A DNA stretch of 64,000 bases from JANRKB01 sp033763695 (GTDB lineage Bacteria; Planctomycetota; Phycisphaerae; Phycisphaerales; UBA1924): positions 1 to 64,000 of the forward strand of contig JANRKB010000056.1 in assembly GCA_033763695.1 (NCBI GenBank), given 5' to 3'. The position numbers and the translations under genes were made by a program. The notes beneath the pieces are model-generated. The model made no database searches and was not told the origin of the DNA. It was given only the letters and a program-made list of their open reading frames with translations. Positions 7,809 through 16,951 of this stretch are shown here, piece by piece. How positions within the stretch are numbered: position 1 is the first letter of the stretch; every line of letters begins with the position of its first letter.

Positions 7809-9278
7809 ATGAAGCGTGTCCTTCCCGCCTCGATCGTGCTGTGCATGGTTGCCGCCGCCGGCAATGCCCAGGTCGTCATCAGCGAAGTCTTCGCCAACCC
7901 CGCAGGGAGCTCTGGTCAAGGCGACAATCGCTGGGAGTTTATCGAGTTGTACGGCAAGCCCGGCATGAGCCTCGACGGCTATGCGATTCTTCCCGTCTTC
8001 GGCGGCTCGGACACCGACGGCGACGGGCTCCCCGGCCCGCTCCCCGCCGGCTGGGACGTCGGCGATGAGTTCCCCGAGATCGACGAAGGCTGGTCGCTCG
8101 ATGGTCTCACGATCGGCAGCAACGGCTTCCTGGTGCTCTACCAGAACCGCGGCGCCCCCGCTAACCCGTCGTTCATTCCGGGCCTGCTCCCCGCAGCCAC
8201 CACCCGCGCCGACTTCGCCCAAACCTACATCCCATCCTTCGACGTTTCCGGCGCGATCAAGAACGACGGGTCCGCCACGTGGGTGCTCGTGCGCAAGCGC
8301 CCCGGGCATTCGCTCAACGGTCTGGGTCAGTCGGTGTATGCCCCGAACTACGCGTGGAAGAAGGACATCGACCCGGACACGAACTTCAACAGCCGCATCG
8401 ACTTCGGCTTCGAGACGCCCACGATTCTCCAGCCTTCGCCCAGCATCCTTGAGCCGTACCAGATGGTCGATGACATCGCCATCAGCAACGGCGGCGGCAA
8501 GGAGTACACCCGGAGCAACGACCAGCGCGTGAGCGACACCCCTGGCTACAACCCAGATGCGTTCTGCCGCGTTGGGTACTTCTTCACCAACCCCAATCTC
8601 GGCGATCGCATCAACAGCAGCAGCGTCGTGGTGCCCACGACCTCCGCCGATGAAGAGTTCGTCTACGGCGATGTTCCCAACAACGCCGCGCTCGCGTTCG
8701 ATCCGACGTTCTCCGGCGGGCCGACGGCACCCGGTCAGCCGCTGGGCAGCCGCTTCAACGATCTGAGCCGCACGGGCTTCAAGATCACCCCCGGCACGTT
8801 CAACGACGGCGGTAACTTCACGCAGTTCCGGTTCGTGAACGGCGACGTGAACTTTGACGGCGTGGTGAACTGCGCTGACGTGGCGCTGGCGACGTCCTAC
8901 CTCGGCGCGACGCTCGACGACACCGAGACCAAGACCAACAACCAGAACACGGTCGACACCGCCGACGATGTCACGTACACCGGTTGGAAGTGGGAAGGCC
9001 GCGCGTTCAACAGCGTGTTCGCGACGCTCAACATGGTGAACGACGGCGGCGCGGTGACGGCGGCGGACGTGGCGGCGATCGAGGCACTGGTCAGCGGCGG
9101 TTGCGCCCCGGCCTGCCCCGCGGACTTCAACAACGACGGCTTCCTGGACTTCACCGACTTCGATGACTTCGTCGGCGCGTTCGAGGCTGGCCTGTCAAGC
9201 AGCGACTTCAACGGCGATGGCTTCCTGGACTTCACCGACTTCGATGCGTTCGTGGCGGCGTTTGAGACGGGGTGCTGA
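7809..9278 (+). CDS. Secreted lamin-tail-like protein with GC-type dockerin C-terminus
   Basis: The 489-residue product starts MKRVLPASIVLCMVAAAGNAQ, a clear signal peptide. It goes straight into VVISEVFANPAG...WEFIELYG, the opening strand pair of lamin-tail (LTD) domains, over about residues 20-150. A dockerin-like calcium segment NGDVNFDGVVNCADVALA lies near residue 345. The C-terminus carries two tandem units, DFNNDGFLDFTDFDDF and DFNGDGFLDFTDFDAF, each with Asp/Asn calcium ligands, and ends GC. This is the GC-type dockerin arrangement of Planctomycetota, thought to attach secreted proteins to partners or the cell surface. A GAGGAGAAG ribosome site precedes the ATG at 7809. A bidirectional terminator follows at 9431. 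Confidence 0.85.
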   Translation: MKRVLPASIVLCMVAAAGNAQVVISEVFANPAGSSGQGDNRWEFIELYGKPGMSLDGYAILPVFGGSDTDGDGLPGPLPAGWDVGDEFPEIDEGWSLDGLTIGSNGFLVLYQNRGAPANPSFIPGLLPAATTRADFAQTYIPSFDVSGAIKNDGSATWVLVRKRPGHSLNGLGQSVYAPNYAWKKDIDPDTNFNSRIDFGFETPTILQPSPSILEPYQMVDDIAISNGGGKEYTRSNDQRVSDTPGYNPDAFCRVGYFFTNPNLGDRINSSSVVVPTTSADEEFVYGDVPNNAALAFDPTFSGGPTAPGQPLGSRFNDLSRTGFKITPGTFNDGGNFTQFRFVNGDVNFDGVVNCADVALATSYLGATLDDTETKTNNQNTVDTADDVTYTGWKWEGRAFNSVFATLNMVNDGGAVTAADVAAIEALVSGGCAPACPADFNNDGFLDFTDFDDFVGAFEAGLSSSDFNGDGFLDFTDFDAFVAAFETGC

Positions 9279-9283
9279 CGAAG

Positions 9284-9345
9284 AAGGCATCGGGCATCGG
9301 GAAGAATGGAAAGGCATTCGGGATTCGGCATTGGGCATTCGAAGA
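9284..9345. repeat. Degenerate GGCATCG/GGCATTC heptamer tract
   Basis: Units GGCATCG, GGCATCG, GGCATTC, GGGATTC, GGCATTG and GGCATTC follow a 7-base rhythm with two short interruptions. The tract lies directly after the dockerin gene. Confidence 0.7.
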
Positions 9346-9430
9346 GAATGCAGTGCTGAGACACGACTGCCGCTGTCGGAGTGCGATGCCTGAACTGCGT
9401 GATGGCTTGATGCCAAAGTGATGAAGAGCG

Positions 9431-9460
9431 AACGGGGCGGGCGAAAGCCTGCCCCGTTTT
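9431..9460. terminator. Bidirectional intrinsic terminator between convergent genes
   Basis: The arms AACGGGGCGGGC and GCCTGCCCCGTT, with one mismatch, flank a GAAA loop and are followed by a T-rich run. The structure serves the plus-strand dockerin gene and overlaps the stop codon of the convergent minus-strand gene. Confidence 0.8.
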
Positions 9461-10796
9461 ACTTTTGCGATGGTGGTTGATTGACGGGGACGTTCTCAAG
9501 CACGATCTCTTCGTCAAGGAACTCGTTGAGATTAAGGCTTGATTCCGCGATGTGTGCGTCGGGCTTGAGAATGACATCAACACGGATCGGTACCGGAACG
9601 CCATTGGGCCAAGGGTTGGCGACAATGTACGTCCAGTTGGAGTCGGGCTGCTTGCTGATGGTGCCGATCTCGATCGCGTTGGCGCTCCGATCCCCGGCTG
9701 GGCGGGCGAAGACGCGGGCCGAAAGTGGAGCGGGCGATGAGTCGCTCGCGAGCGCGACTTCAAGCAATTGGTTGCCGTCGCTGGAGACCAGACTGACGCG
9801 CGACTTCTCAAGGGCCTTGGTCATGCGTCGCTTGAGTTCCGGCGAGCGGATCACGTTCGCGGCGACGGAATCGGCGGACACGATCTCGACGTCTGCATGA
9901 AGCGGCAGTGTCCACGTCGCAAGCGTCGTGGATGAGCCGGCGCTGTTGGACTTGAGCGCGATCGCGGCGCTTACGTCGAGCGATCGACGACCCGGCGCGT
10001 CAAACACATTGGGAAGCTGGAAGGCGGTCATTGAGGTGCCGAGCGGCGACACGCTCGACGACCACGTCCCTTCGGAGAACGTGCCGTCGGAGTTCGTCGT
10101 TCGGCGCGTGATCTCAATCGGCCCGACGATGTTTCCGGACGAGCCCAACCGACCTCCCTTGATGACAAACGCGACCGGCACGCGTTGTCCGACTCGAACG
10201 CGCGGGCGAGCGACAAGGCTGATGTCGACGCCTGCACGCACGAACTTGATCCATGCGTCGTCGGACACCATGCCCGAGCGCATGCGCAGGGTGTAGAGAA
10301 AGTCTCCCCAGGCCGGGTCCCACGTTTGGTCCGGATCGGCTTGGACTTCCAGCGCGCGGGCGATGAGCCCATCCACCTCACCTTGGGAGATGGTGCCAGC
10401 GTTGGCACGCGCCACGATCTCGGTCAGCGCGGCCGCTCGAAGCGTGGGCGTGAGCATCGTCTCGATCCGCAGCACAAAGCCGGGCAAGGTCGCCTGCACC
10501 GCGGGCGTCGGCACGCGTGACCACGCCGCGACGGAGCCGAGCGTGCCGAAGGCGAGCAAGAGCAGCAGCCCGATCGTGATGACGATCGGCCGTCGCTTGC
10601 GCAGGCGGTCGACAACAGCTCGCGAGCGCTCAAGGTCACTACCGCATTCGGGACAGCGTGTAAGCGGCGTAGGTAGGCCGGAGAGATCGAACGTGCAGCG
10701 GCGGCAGGTGGGCCCGACGCGCTCGACCTTGCCGCGCACGCCCCACACGACGAGCGCGACTGCGACCAACAGAACACCGACAACCCAGAAGACCAT
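9459..10796 (-). CDS. Membrane protein with zinc ribbon, tandem paralogue A
   Basis: This 445-residue protein starts with a transmembrane helix (MVFWVVGVLLVAVALVVWG). A zinc ribbon follows: CRRCTFDLSGLPTPLTRCPEC, with the two CxxC pairs at about residues 35-55. A second transmembrane helix (about 73-92) and a 340-residue beta-rich domain come next. The downstream neighbour on the same strand (10876-12249) has the same order and the same LPTP spacer between the cysteine pairs, so the two are tandem paralogues. This ribbon type (C..C.[FY]DL.GLP...CPEC) is very frequent in planctomycete membrane proteins. The function is unknown. The large domain is probably outside the cytoplasm, by position after the second helix. 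Confidence 0.7.
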   Translation of the reverse strand: MVFWVVGVLLVAVALVVWGVRGKVERVGPTCRRCTFDLSGLPTPLTRCPECGSDLERSRAVVDRLRKRRPIVITIGLLLLLAFGTLGSVAAWSRVPTPAVQATLPGFVLRIETMLTPTLRAAALTEIVARANAGTISQGEVDGLIARALEVQADPDQTWDPAWGDFLYTLRMRSGMVSDDAWIKFVRAGVDISLVARPRVRVGQRVPVAFVIKGGRLGSSGNIVGPIEITRRTTNSDGTFSEGTWSSSVSPLGTSMTAFQLPNVFDAPGRRSLDVSAAIALKSNSAGSSTTLATWTLPLHADVEIVSADSVAANVIRSPELKRRMTKALEKSRVSLVSSDGNQLLEVALASDSSPAPLSARVFARPAGDRSANAIEIGTISKQPDSNWTYIVANPWPNGVPVPIRVDVILKPDAHIAESSLNLNEFLDEEIVLENVPVNQPPSQK

Positions 10797-10875
10797 GTCG
10801 CGTTCTCACATGCCTTGCCGCGCAGACTCGTTGCGGTATTGGCAGCGCCGCGGCACGGGCGGGCGGCGGCCGCGC

Positions 10876-12249
10876 TTACTGCGTTGGTTTCTCTTGACCG
10901 ACTTTGTGACCAACAATCTCAATCACCTCATCAAGATACCAATCCAGATCGATGGATTCGACGGCGGCCTCTTCGCTGGGGCGGAGGATCACGTCAACGC
11001 TTGCCGGGCGCCTGGTGTCGGTTCCGATGTCGGTGACGGGCTGCGAAAGGATCCAACTGGAGAAGCCTGAGTTGGTGGTGCCGGTGATGGTGCCGAGCTT
11101 GGTTTCTTCGCCCCGCGCGGGCGGGCCGAAGCGGATGAAGACGTCGTAGGCAAAGTTCGCGGGTCGAGCATCGGCGCGAAGCTCAACGCGGCACTGGGGC
11201 GCGTCTTCGCCGCTGGAGAGGACGAGCGTGGCCTCGCGCACCTTGAGAGCACGCTTGAGGGCCTCGGCGGCGACGGCGTCCTTGCGCCGCGTGACGATGG
11301 GCACCGTGGGCGGCGAGACCATGGTCTTGAGCGTGAACGAATGCGTTGCGGCGGGCGTGCCGCTGCTTGCGAACCCAGAACCGTTCATCGGCGGGACATC
11401 GAGGAAGACGGTGACGGGTACGGCTTGCTCGCCGCTGGCGACGACAGCACGCGGGCCTCGTGTGGTAAAGGTTGGCGTGACTGTCGCCATTGCGCCGCCG
11501 AGGGGCTTGGCGCGGGCGCGATCGGCCTGATCGGGCGGAGCCCAGTCGACGGAGACGCGCACCATGGGCGGCAGACCGACTGCGCCGCCGCGGCCCTTGC
11601 CGAGCGTGACAGAGATGGGAATCTCTCTGCCGCTGACCGCGGTCGGGCGACATTTGGCACTGACGGTGACGGAGCCGGCGGCAAAGGCAGCCCAGTCGGC
11701 GTCGGAGACGGCATTCGCCATGCGGGCGGCCATGATGACATCGCCCATCTTGACACGCCATTCGCGGGTCTGGTCGGCCTGACGCTGGAGCAGGTAGGTG
11801 ATGAGTTCGTCGCGCTCGGCGGGCGCGAGTGTGCCGCTCATGATGCGCGATTGGAGTTCGGTGAGGGCTTCATCGCAGAACGTGCCGCCGAGGGTGACTT
11901 GGGCGCGGGCGAATGATGCGGGCGCGTGGCGGAGGAGCACTTGGCGTCCGCCGCGGCTGACGAGCGAGCCGCCGAGCATGAGCACAAGCACAATCGGCAG
12001 CGCAATCGCGGGGCCGAGCAGCCACCAGCGGCGGTAGCGCTGTTCGTAGCGGAGCTTGCGGGGCGAGCGTTGGAAATCGCAGCCGCATTCGGGGCAGGTG
12101 CGGACGGGTGTGGGCAGACCTTCGAGAATGAACTGGCAGCGGCCGCAGTTGAGGGACTGGCTGGTCACGACGCCACGCCACTCGCGGAGGATGACGAGGA
12201 GAGAGAGGGCGATGGAGCCGATGAGCGCGAGCAGGAGCGTGGCGATCAT
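10876..12249 (-). CDS. Membrane protein with zinc ribbon, tandem paralogue B
   Basis: The 457-residue protein begins MIATLLLALIGSIALSLLVI, a transmembrane helix. The zinc ribbon CGRCQFILEGLPTPVRTCPEC follows, then a second helix (LLGPAIALPIVLVLMLGGSL) and a long beta-rich domain. It shares domain order with the 445-residue neighbour. The ATG at 12249 was preferred because it opens the helix. The frame stays open about 129 codons further upstream, but that part runs through intergenic hairpins and lacks coding character. There is no strong ribosome site. The gene starts 79 bases before paralogue A ends its own upstream gap, and both are probably co-transcribed. No function is assigned. Confidence 0.65.
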   Translation of the reverse strand: MIATLLLALIGSIALSLLVILREWRGVVTSQSLNCGRCQFILEGLPTPVRTCPECGCDFQRSPRKLRYEQRYRRWWLLGPAIALPIVLVLMLGGSLVSRGGRQVLLRHAPASFARAQVTLGGTFCDEALTELQSRIMSGTLAPAERDELITYLLQRQADQTREWRVKMGDVIMAARMANAVSDADWAAFAAGSVTVSAKCRPTAVSGREIPISVTLGKGRGGAVGLPPMVRVSVDWAPPDQADRARAKPLGGAMATVTPTFTTRGPRAVVASGEQAVPVTVFLDVPPMNGSGFASSGTPAATHSFTLKTMVSPPTVPIVTRRKDAVAAEALKRALKVREATLVLSSGEDAPQCRVELRADARPANFAYDVFIRFGPPARGEETKLGTITGTTNSGFSSWILSQPVTDIGTDTRRPASVDVILRPSEEAAVESIDLDWYLDEVIEIVGHKVGQEKPTQ

Positions 12250-12379
12250 GAGAACCCCGAGGGAGACACGAGTGATGCTGACATCGGACAGACGGCCACA
12301 CAGTTGTACCGAGCAGGGAAGCGAAGGTTCACGGGAAACTGCGGCGATTCCAGAATGTTGAGTGTGCAGTGCCAAGCAG

Positions 12380-12415
12380 CATCGAAGTCCCCCAAACGGG
12401 ACTTCGATGGCACGG
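12380..12415. repeat. Hairpin family copy 5 (12-bp stem, GCACGG foot)
   Basis: The arms CATCGAAGTCCC (12380-12391) and its exact complement (12398-12409) flank a 6-base loop, and GCACGG follows at 12410-12415. Confidence 0.9.
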
Positions 12416-12484
12416 CTGCGGACGCGTACCAACTCAGAGCCTGGCGCGAGGAGACGCAGAAAGCTCCACTGTGAGTTCTCGCAT

Positions 12485-12537
12485 CGGTGGGCGACCGAGG
12501 CCCTCGCTTGCGCTTCGGGCTCGTTGCGGACCCATCG
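12485..12537. repeat. Long imperfect hairpin with CCCTCGCTTGCGCTTCGGGC core
   Basis: The outer arms CGGTGGG and CCCATCG pair with one wobble, and the inner arms close around CTTGCGCTTC. The core resembles an intergenic repeat I recall as abundant in planctomycete genomes. When read as protein it gives the false PKRKRG or EPEAQA peptides. The family link was not checked. Confidence 0.55.
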
Positions 12538-12661
12538 AACTCCGCAGCGCGGACGACGAGAAGCCGCAAGGCTCAGTCCTGCGACTTTCAGAGAGGCAGT
12601 TGTTGCAACGCTGAGGCTGGTGGGCGCGTCAGGCACGCGGCGGTGACACGGAGTTACGCGA

Positions 12662-13417
12662 TCACGACCCCGTGCTGCGCAGACGCTTCTTCTCGGTGTG
12701 GCGCACGATCGAGCCGGTGGCGAGATAGACCACGTCCTCAGAGATGTTGGTCATCAGATCGCCGACGCGTTCGAGTTCGCGGCCGATGCGATAGATGAGC
12801 ATGCCTGCGGCGAGCATGCGCCGGTCGGGGGCCTCTTCGATGAGGTCGAGGACTTCTTCAAACAGGCGGCGATCGAGCGTGTCGATGGTCTGGTCGCCCT
12901 TCATCAGTTCGCGAGCTGCGTCGACGTTCTCATCGAGCACGGCACGCATGAGTTCATGGCACATCAGCGGCACGCGATCGCCGAGCTCGCGCAGGGCCGT
13001 GGGCCACTGCGGCGGCTGGGTTGCGAGCTTCTCGCCGTCGCCCAGGTGCTTTGCGATGCGCACGGTGATCTTGGCGATGGACGAGGCGTGGTCGGCGACG
13101 CGCTCGATGTCGGCGTTGACCTTGAGGATGAAGGTGATGGCGCGGAAGTCGCGGGCGAAGGCGTGGTGCAGCGCGAGGAGCGAGTGGGCCTCGCGCTCGA
13201 TGTTCACTTCTTCGGTGTCGACCTTGTCGTCTTCGTTGCGGACGGTGCGGGCGGCGTCGACGTCGAGCGTCCAGAGCGCGGCGAGGGCGGCCTCGAGCAT
13301 GCCGATCGCCTGGGCGGACTCGCGGACGAGCCGACGCTTGAGGAGCGCGAGGCGCTGCTCGAAGTTATGCGGCAGGCCGAGAGAGCCGCGTTCGTCTATG
13401 CCGCCACCTGACTCCAT
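12662..13417 (-). CDS. phoU: PhoU-type phosphate signalling regulator
   Basis: PhoU couples the Pst phosphate transporter to the PhoR/PhoB kinase system and damps the phosphate starvation response. The 251-residue protein is all-helical and contains the two related PhoU helical bundles. One holds FILKVNADIERVADHASSIA and the other LIYRIGRELERVGDLMTNIS. Each carries the E/D-R-V-x-D-H/L metal-binding signature. The length fits the family at about 220-250. The ATG at 13417 has a GGAGG ribosome site about 8 bases upstream. No pst genes or PhoR/PhoB lie nearby, so its partners must be elsewhere. Confidence 0.9.
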   Translation of the reverse strand: MESGGGIDERGSLGLPHNFEQRLALLKRRLVRESAQAIGMLEAALAALWTLDVDAARTVRNEDDKVDTEEVNIEREAHSLLALHHAFARDFRAITFILKVNADIERVADHASSIAKITVRIAKHLGDGEKLATQPPQWPTALRELGDRVPLMCHELMRAVLDENVDAARELMKGDQTIDTLDRRLFEEVLDLIEEAPDRRMLAAGMLIYRIGRELERVGDLMTNISEDVVYLATGSIVRHTEKKRLRSTGS

Positions 13418-13657
13418 CGCCAACCGCCTCCCACGCACAACTCGGTGAGCGCTGGCGGACATCCGTGCCGCCGCGCAGAAGCCAACTATATCGTCCATCT
13501 TTGCGCAGAGGCCGAACTTTGTTCGGCGGATGCGGGCGGATGGCTGTGACGGCGCGGGCAGGGCGCGGTGGACGCGCCAAAAATGCCGTGCGGACCCGAC
13601 CCGGACCGATACTTCTGCCGTGCATGGATGCACGCGCGACAGTGAGGAGCACTGGGG

Positions 13658-15220
13658 ATGAAACTGGGTGAACTGATCGCCGGGCTGGACGTGTCGCTCG
13701 GGTCGGGGGCGGACCACAACACCCGTATCTGCGACATCACCGAGGACTCACGCACGGTCGTGCCCGGCTCGCTGTTCGTGGCCCGTGCGGGTCTGAAGGC
13801 CGATGGCCGGAAGTTTGCCGACGACGCGGCCCACGCGGGTGCCGCGGCGATCCTGAGCGACGACCCCAACCTGCACATCCACAACGCGACGATGCTGGTG
13901 TCGCGCGATGTCGCGCTGACCGCCGCCCATATTGCCGAGCGGTTCTACGGCAATCCGAGCAGCAAACTTGATGTCGTGGCGGTCACGGGCACCAACGGCA
14001 AGACGACGATGGCGTGGCTGACGTGGCAACTGCTGAATGCCGCGGGGCATCGCAGCGGGCTGATCGGGACGGTGGTGATCGATGACGGGCGCGAGGTCGC
14101 ACCGGCGAGCATGACGACGCCGCCGAGCATCGAGATGAGTCGCTCGCTGGCGGAGATGGTGAACGCGGGATGCAAGGCGGTCGCGCTGGAGGCGAGCAGC
14201 CACGCGCTGGACCAGAGTCGCGTCGCGGCGCTCAAGATCGACGTGGGCGTGTTCACGAATCTGACGCGCGACCACCTGGACTATCACAAGACGATGGAGG
14301 CGTATGCCGACGCGAAGGCGCGCTTGTTCGCGATGCTGCCGTCGGACGGCGTCGCGGTCGTGAACGCGGACGATGCCGCGTCGCCGCGGATGATCCGCGA
14401 CAGCAAAGCGGGCGTGCTGTATTGCTATGAGCGCGGCGAGGCATCGTCGGCCAAGGGTGTCGTCGCGCGAGTGCGGACGCTGGCGAGCGATATGGGCGGC
14501 TCGCGGCTTGCGCTCGATGGGCCGTGGGGGCAGATCGAGGCGCAGGTGCCGCTGATCGGCTCGTACAACGCGATGAACGTGCTGCAATCGGTGGCGGCGG
14601 CGCATGCCGTCGGGCTGTCGCGCGAGCAACTGATCGAAGGGCTCGCGGCGATCAGCGCGCCGCCGGGGCGGCTGGAGCGCGTGAGCATCCCGAGCGATCC
14701 GATCCACGTGTTCGTCGATTACGCGCACACCGACGATGGCTTGAAGAACGCGCTCATGGCGGTGCGGGCGGCGATGAAGTCTGACGCCGCGCGGCTGTGG
14801 GTGGTCTTTGGCTGTGGCGGCGATCGCGACGCGGGCAAGCGCCCCAAGATGGGCGAGATCGCCTCGCAGCTCGCGGATCAAGTCGTGATCACGAGTGACA
14901 ATCCGCGGACGGAACGGCCCGGCGACATCGTCGATCAGATCCTCGCGGGCATCACGCCTTCGCGGCGGTCGATCACGAGCGTGCAGGTTGATCGCGCCCG
15001 CGCGATTGAGCATGCGATTGAACACGCGACGCCGGGCGATGTCGTGGTGATCGCGGGCAAGGGCCACGAGACGGAGCAGATCCTGCCCGATGGAGCGGGC
15101 GGGACGATTCGCACGCACTTTGATGATCGCGAAGTAGCGCGGACGATCCTCGCGCATCTGCACGGCGGGCGGCGACATGCCGTGGTCGCCACCGGCGCGA
15201 AAGGCAGGGCGAGGAGATGA
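13658..15220 (+). CDS. murE: UDP-N-acetylmuramoyl-tripeptide synthetase, meso-diaminopimelate adding
   Basis: MurE adds the third amino acid of the peptidoglycan stem peptide in the cytoplasm, using ATP. The 520-residue protein has the Mur ligase P-loop TGTNGKTT near residue 110. It has LEASSHALDQ and the central FTNLTRDHLDYH motif, which carries the conserved His/Asp. It also has the C-terminal DNPR motif near residue 413, which in MurE selects meso-diaminopimelate over lysine. The ATG at 13658 has a GAGGAG ribosome site. murF follows after 100 bases and mraY after that, so this is a short piece of a division/cell-wall cluster. The murE-murF gap is filled by a TGACTTC heptamer tract. Confidence 0.97.
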   Translation: MKLGELIAGLDVSLGSGADHNTRICDITEDSRTVVPGSLFVARAGLKADGRKFADDAAHAGAAAILSDDPNLHIHNATMLVSRDVALTAAHIAERFYGNPSSKLDVVAVTGTNGKTTMAWLTWQLLNAAGHRSGLIGTVVIDDGREVAPASMTTPPSIEMSRSLAEMVNAGCKAVALEASSHALDQSRVAALKIDVGVFTNLTRDHLDYHKTMEAYADAKARLFAMLPSDGVAVVNADDAASPRMIRDSKAGVLYCYERGEASSAKGVVARVRTLASDMGGSRLALDGPWGQIEAQVPLIGSYNAMNVLQSVAAAHAVGLSREQLIEGLAAISAPPGRLERVSIPSDPIHVFVDYAHTDDGLKNALMAVRAAMKSDAARLWVVFGCGGDRDAGKRPKMGEIASQLADQVVITSDNPRTERPGDIVDQILAGITPSRRSITSVQVDRARAIEHAIEHATPGDVVVIAGKGHETEQILPDGAGGTIRTHFDDREVARTILAHLHGGRRHAVVATGAKGRARR

Positions 15221-15265
15221 GGATCGCGATCGCCGTGCGACGAACTGGGTTCATGCCTTTGCAAC

Positions 15266-15311
15266 TGCGTGACTTTCTGACTTCGTGACTTGCTGACTCT
15301 GCCTCTGACGT
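15266..15311. repeat. TGACTTC-type heptamer tract in the murE-murF gap
   Basis: Degenerate units on a 7-base rhythm (TGACTTT, TGACTTC, TGACTTG, TGACTCT) fill most of the 100-base gap. The 15-base string CTGACTTCGTGACTT at 15277-15291 recurs exactly at 16872-16886 in the next gap. Confidence 0.75.
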
Positions 15312-15320
15312 GCACACACC

Positions 15321-16835
15321 ATGACGTTCTACAGCCCAGAAAATCTCAAATCGATCCTCGGCGGCACATGGCTTGCGCGCGCCGATGCAGGCCCGCCGCG
15401 GATCGGTGAGGGTCTTTCCACCGATTCACGCTCGATCAAACCGGGGCAGGTGTTCCTCGCGCTGCGCGGCGAACGCACCGATGGCCACGCGTACCTCGAA
15501 CAGATCGCGCTCAAGCACGCGGCTCTCGCGATCGTCGATCGCCCTGACTGTCTCAAGAAGCCCGACGGCACGGCGCTCGACATGCGCGAGACGGCGGTGC
15601 TGCTGGTAAATGACACAGGTCAGGCCCTGCTGCGTCTGGCGGCGGCATGGCGTCAGAGCCTCGAAGGCACCAAAGTCATCGCGATCGGCGGCTCGAACGG
15701 CAAGACCACGACGACGCGGCTGGTGGAGTCGGTGCTGTCGCGCACGCTGCGCGGCACGGCGAGCCAGAAGAGTTTCAACAACGCGGTCGGCGTGCCGCTG
15801 ACGATTCTCAATGCCAAGCGCGGCGACCAGTTCCTCATCTGCGAGGTCGGCACCAATGCGCCCGGCGAGATCGCGATCCTGGCTGATGTCGTGAAGCCTG
15901 ACATCGCCGTGATCACGAGTGTCGGGCGCGAGCATCTGGAAGGGCTCGGCTCGCTGCGCGGCGTCGCGGTCGAAGAGGCGAGTCTCTGTGCAGCGCTCGA
16001 GCCGGGCGGCACGGCGATCATCAACGCCGATGCGCCGTTCCTGACTGAAGCGGTGCGTGCGCTGGCATCACCGGCCAAGCCCGGCGGCAAGCCGCGCTTC
16101 AACATCGTGCGCTTCGGCGTCGCCGACGATGCGGAACTGCGCGTCACGGATGTGGAGCTCTCGCCCGAGGGTGCGGCGTTCAGGATCAACGGGCGCGATG
16201 CGTTCCGCGTGCCGCTGCCGGGGCGGCACAACGCGATGAACGCGGCGGCGGCGGCGGCCGTCGGTCGGCGGATGGGCATCGCGAACGAGCATGTCGAGCT
16301 TGGCCTCGCGATCGCACGCGGCCCGGAGATGCGGCTGGAGCGCGTCGAGGTCGGCGGCGTGCGCATCATCAACGACGCGTACAACGCGAACCCGGACTCG
16401 ATGCTTGCCTCACTCGACACGTTCGAGAGCCTGTCGCGCGGCGCGACGCGGCGCTGGGTGGTGCTGGGCGACATGCTGGAACTGGGCGAGGCCGGACCCG
16501 ACCTGCATCGCGAGATCGGTGATGCGGTGCTCACGAGCGGCGCGGATCACGCGGTGCTGATCGGACCGCTGATGATGTTTGCCGCCGAGCGCGTGAGCAA
16601 GCGTTGGCCACCGGAGCGGATCACGCTTCTGCCGGACGCGACGACAGAGAACAGCCGCGCGATCGCAGCACTCTTTCGTCCGGGCGATGCGGTGCTGCTC
16701 AAGGGTTCGCGTGGGATGGGGCTGGAGCGCGTGCTGGCCGCCCTGCGTGAGCGGTTTGCCGCAGGCGGCACGCCGATGGCGCAGGTTTCATCCGTCGTCG
16801 CCGAACCCAAGCCGCGGCCGACGCTGTCACATTAG
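15321..16835 (+). CDS. murF: UDP-N-acetylmuramoyl-tripeptide--D-alanyl-D-alanine ligase
   Basis: MurF joins D-Ala-D-Ala to the UDP-MurNAc tripeptide, the last cytoplasmic step of precursor synthesis. The 504-residue protein has the N-terminal uridine-binding segment with STDSRSIKPGQVFLALRG. The P-loop is GGSNGKTTTTRLVESV near residue 121. The central ligase motifs are TSVGREHLEGLGSL and PLPGRHNAMNAAAAAAV. The C-terminal domain includes INDAYNANPDSMLASL, which is diagnostic for MurF. The length is slightly above the usual 450-470 because of a C-terminal tail after LRERFAAG. It lies between murE and mraY on the same strand and is probably co-transcribed with them. Confidence 0.97.
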   Translation: MTFYSPENLKSILGGTWLARADAGPPRIGEGLSTDSRSIKPGQVFLALRGERTDGHAYLEQIALKHAALAIVDRPDCLKKPDGTALDMRETAVLLVNDTGQALLRLAAAWRQSLEGTKVIAIGGSNGKTTTTRLVESVLSRTLRGTASQKSFNNAVGVPLTILNAKRGDQFLICEVGTNAPGEIAILADVVKPDIAVITSVGREHLEGLGSLRGVAVEEASLCAALEPGGTAIINADAPFLTEAVRALASPAKPGGKPRFNIVRFGVADDAELRVTDVELSPEGAAFRINGRDAFRVPLPGRHNAMNAAAAAAVGRRMGIANEHVELGLAIARGPEMRLERVEVGGVRIINDAYNANPDSMLASLDTFESLSRGATRRWVVLGDMLELGEAGPDLHREIGDAVLTSGADHAVLIGPLMMFAAERVSKRWPPERITLLPDATTENSRAIAALFRPGDAVLLKGSRGMGLERVLAALRERFAAGGTPMAQVSSVVAEPKPRPTLSH

Positions 16836-16860
16836 CGCTTCGGAAAGGCGATACGCCGAC

Positions 16861-16950
16861 TCCATGACTCTCTGACTTCGTGACTTCTTCTCTTTTGCCT
16901 TTCGCACTCCGTCCCTTCGTCTCTCTTTCTCTTCGTCTCTTCTGCTCCGC
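16861..16950. repeat. TGACTTC and CTTCGTCT periodic tract immediately before mraY
   Basis: The first part repeats TGACTCT, TGACTTC and TGACTTC. The second part is a pyrimidine-rich 8-base rhythm (CTTCGTCT). The second part is the reverse complement of the AGAGACGA units found inside kbl. The tract runs right up to the mraY start, so no normal ribosome site is visible there. Confidence 0.75.
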
Positions 16951-16951
16951 C

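Larger units (their letters stand above)
12250..12661. other. Intergenic region with two hairpin elements (412 bp)
   Basis: The gap lies between phoU and the zinc-ribbon gene on the minus strand. It holds hairpin-family copy 5 (12380-12415) and a long imperfect hairpin (12485-12537), both listed separately. I saw no gene in it. Confidence 0.7.
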
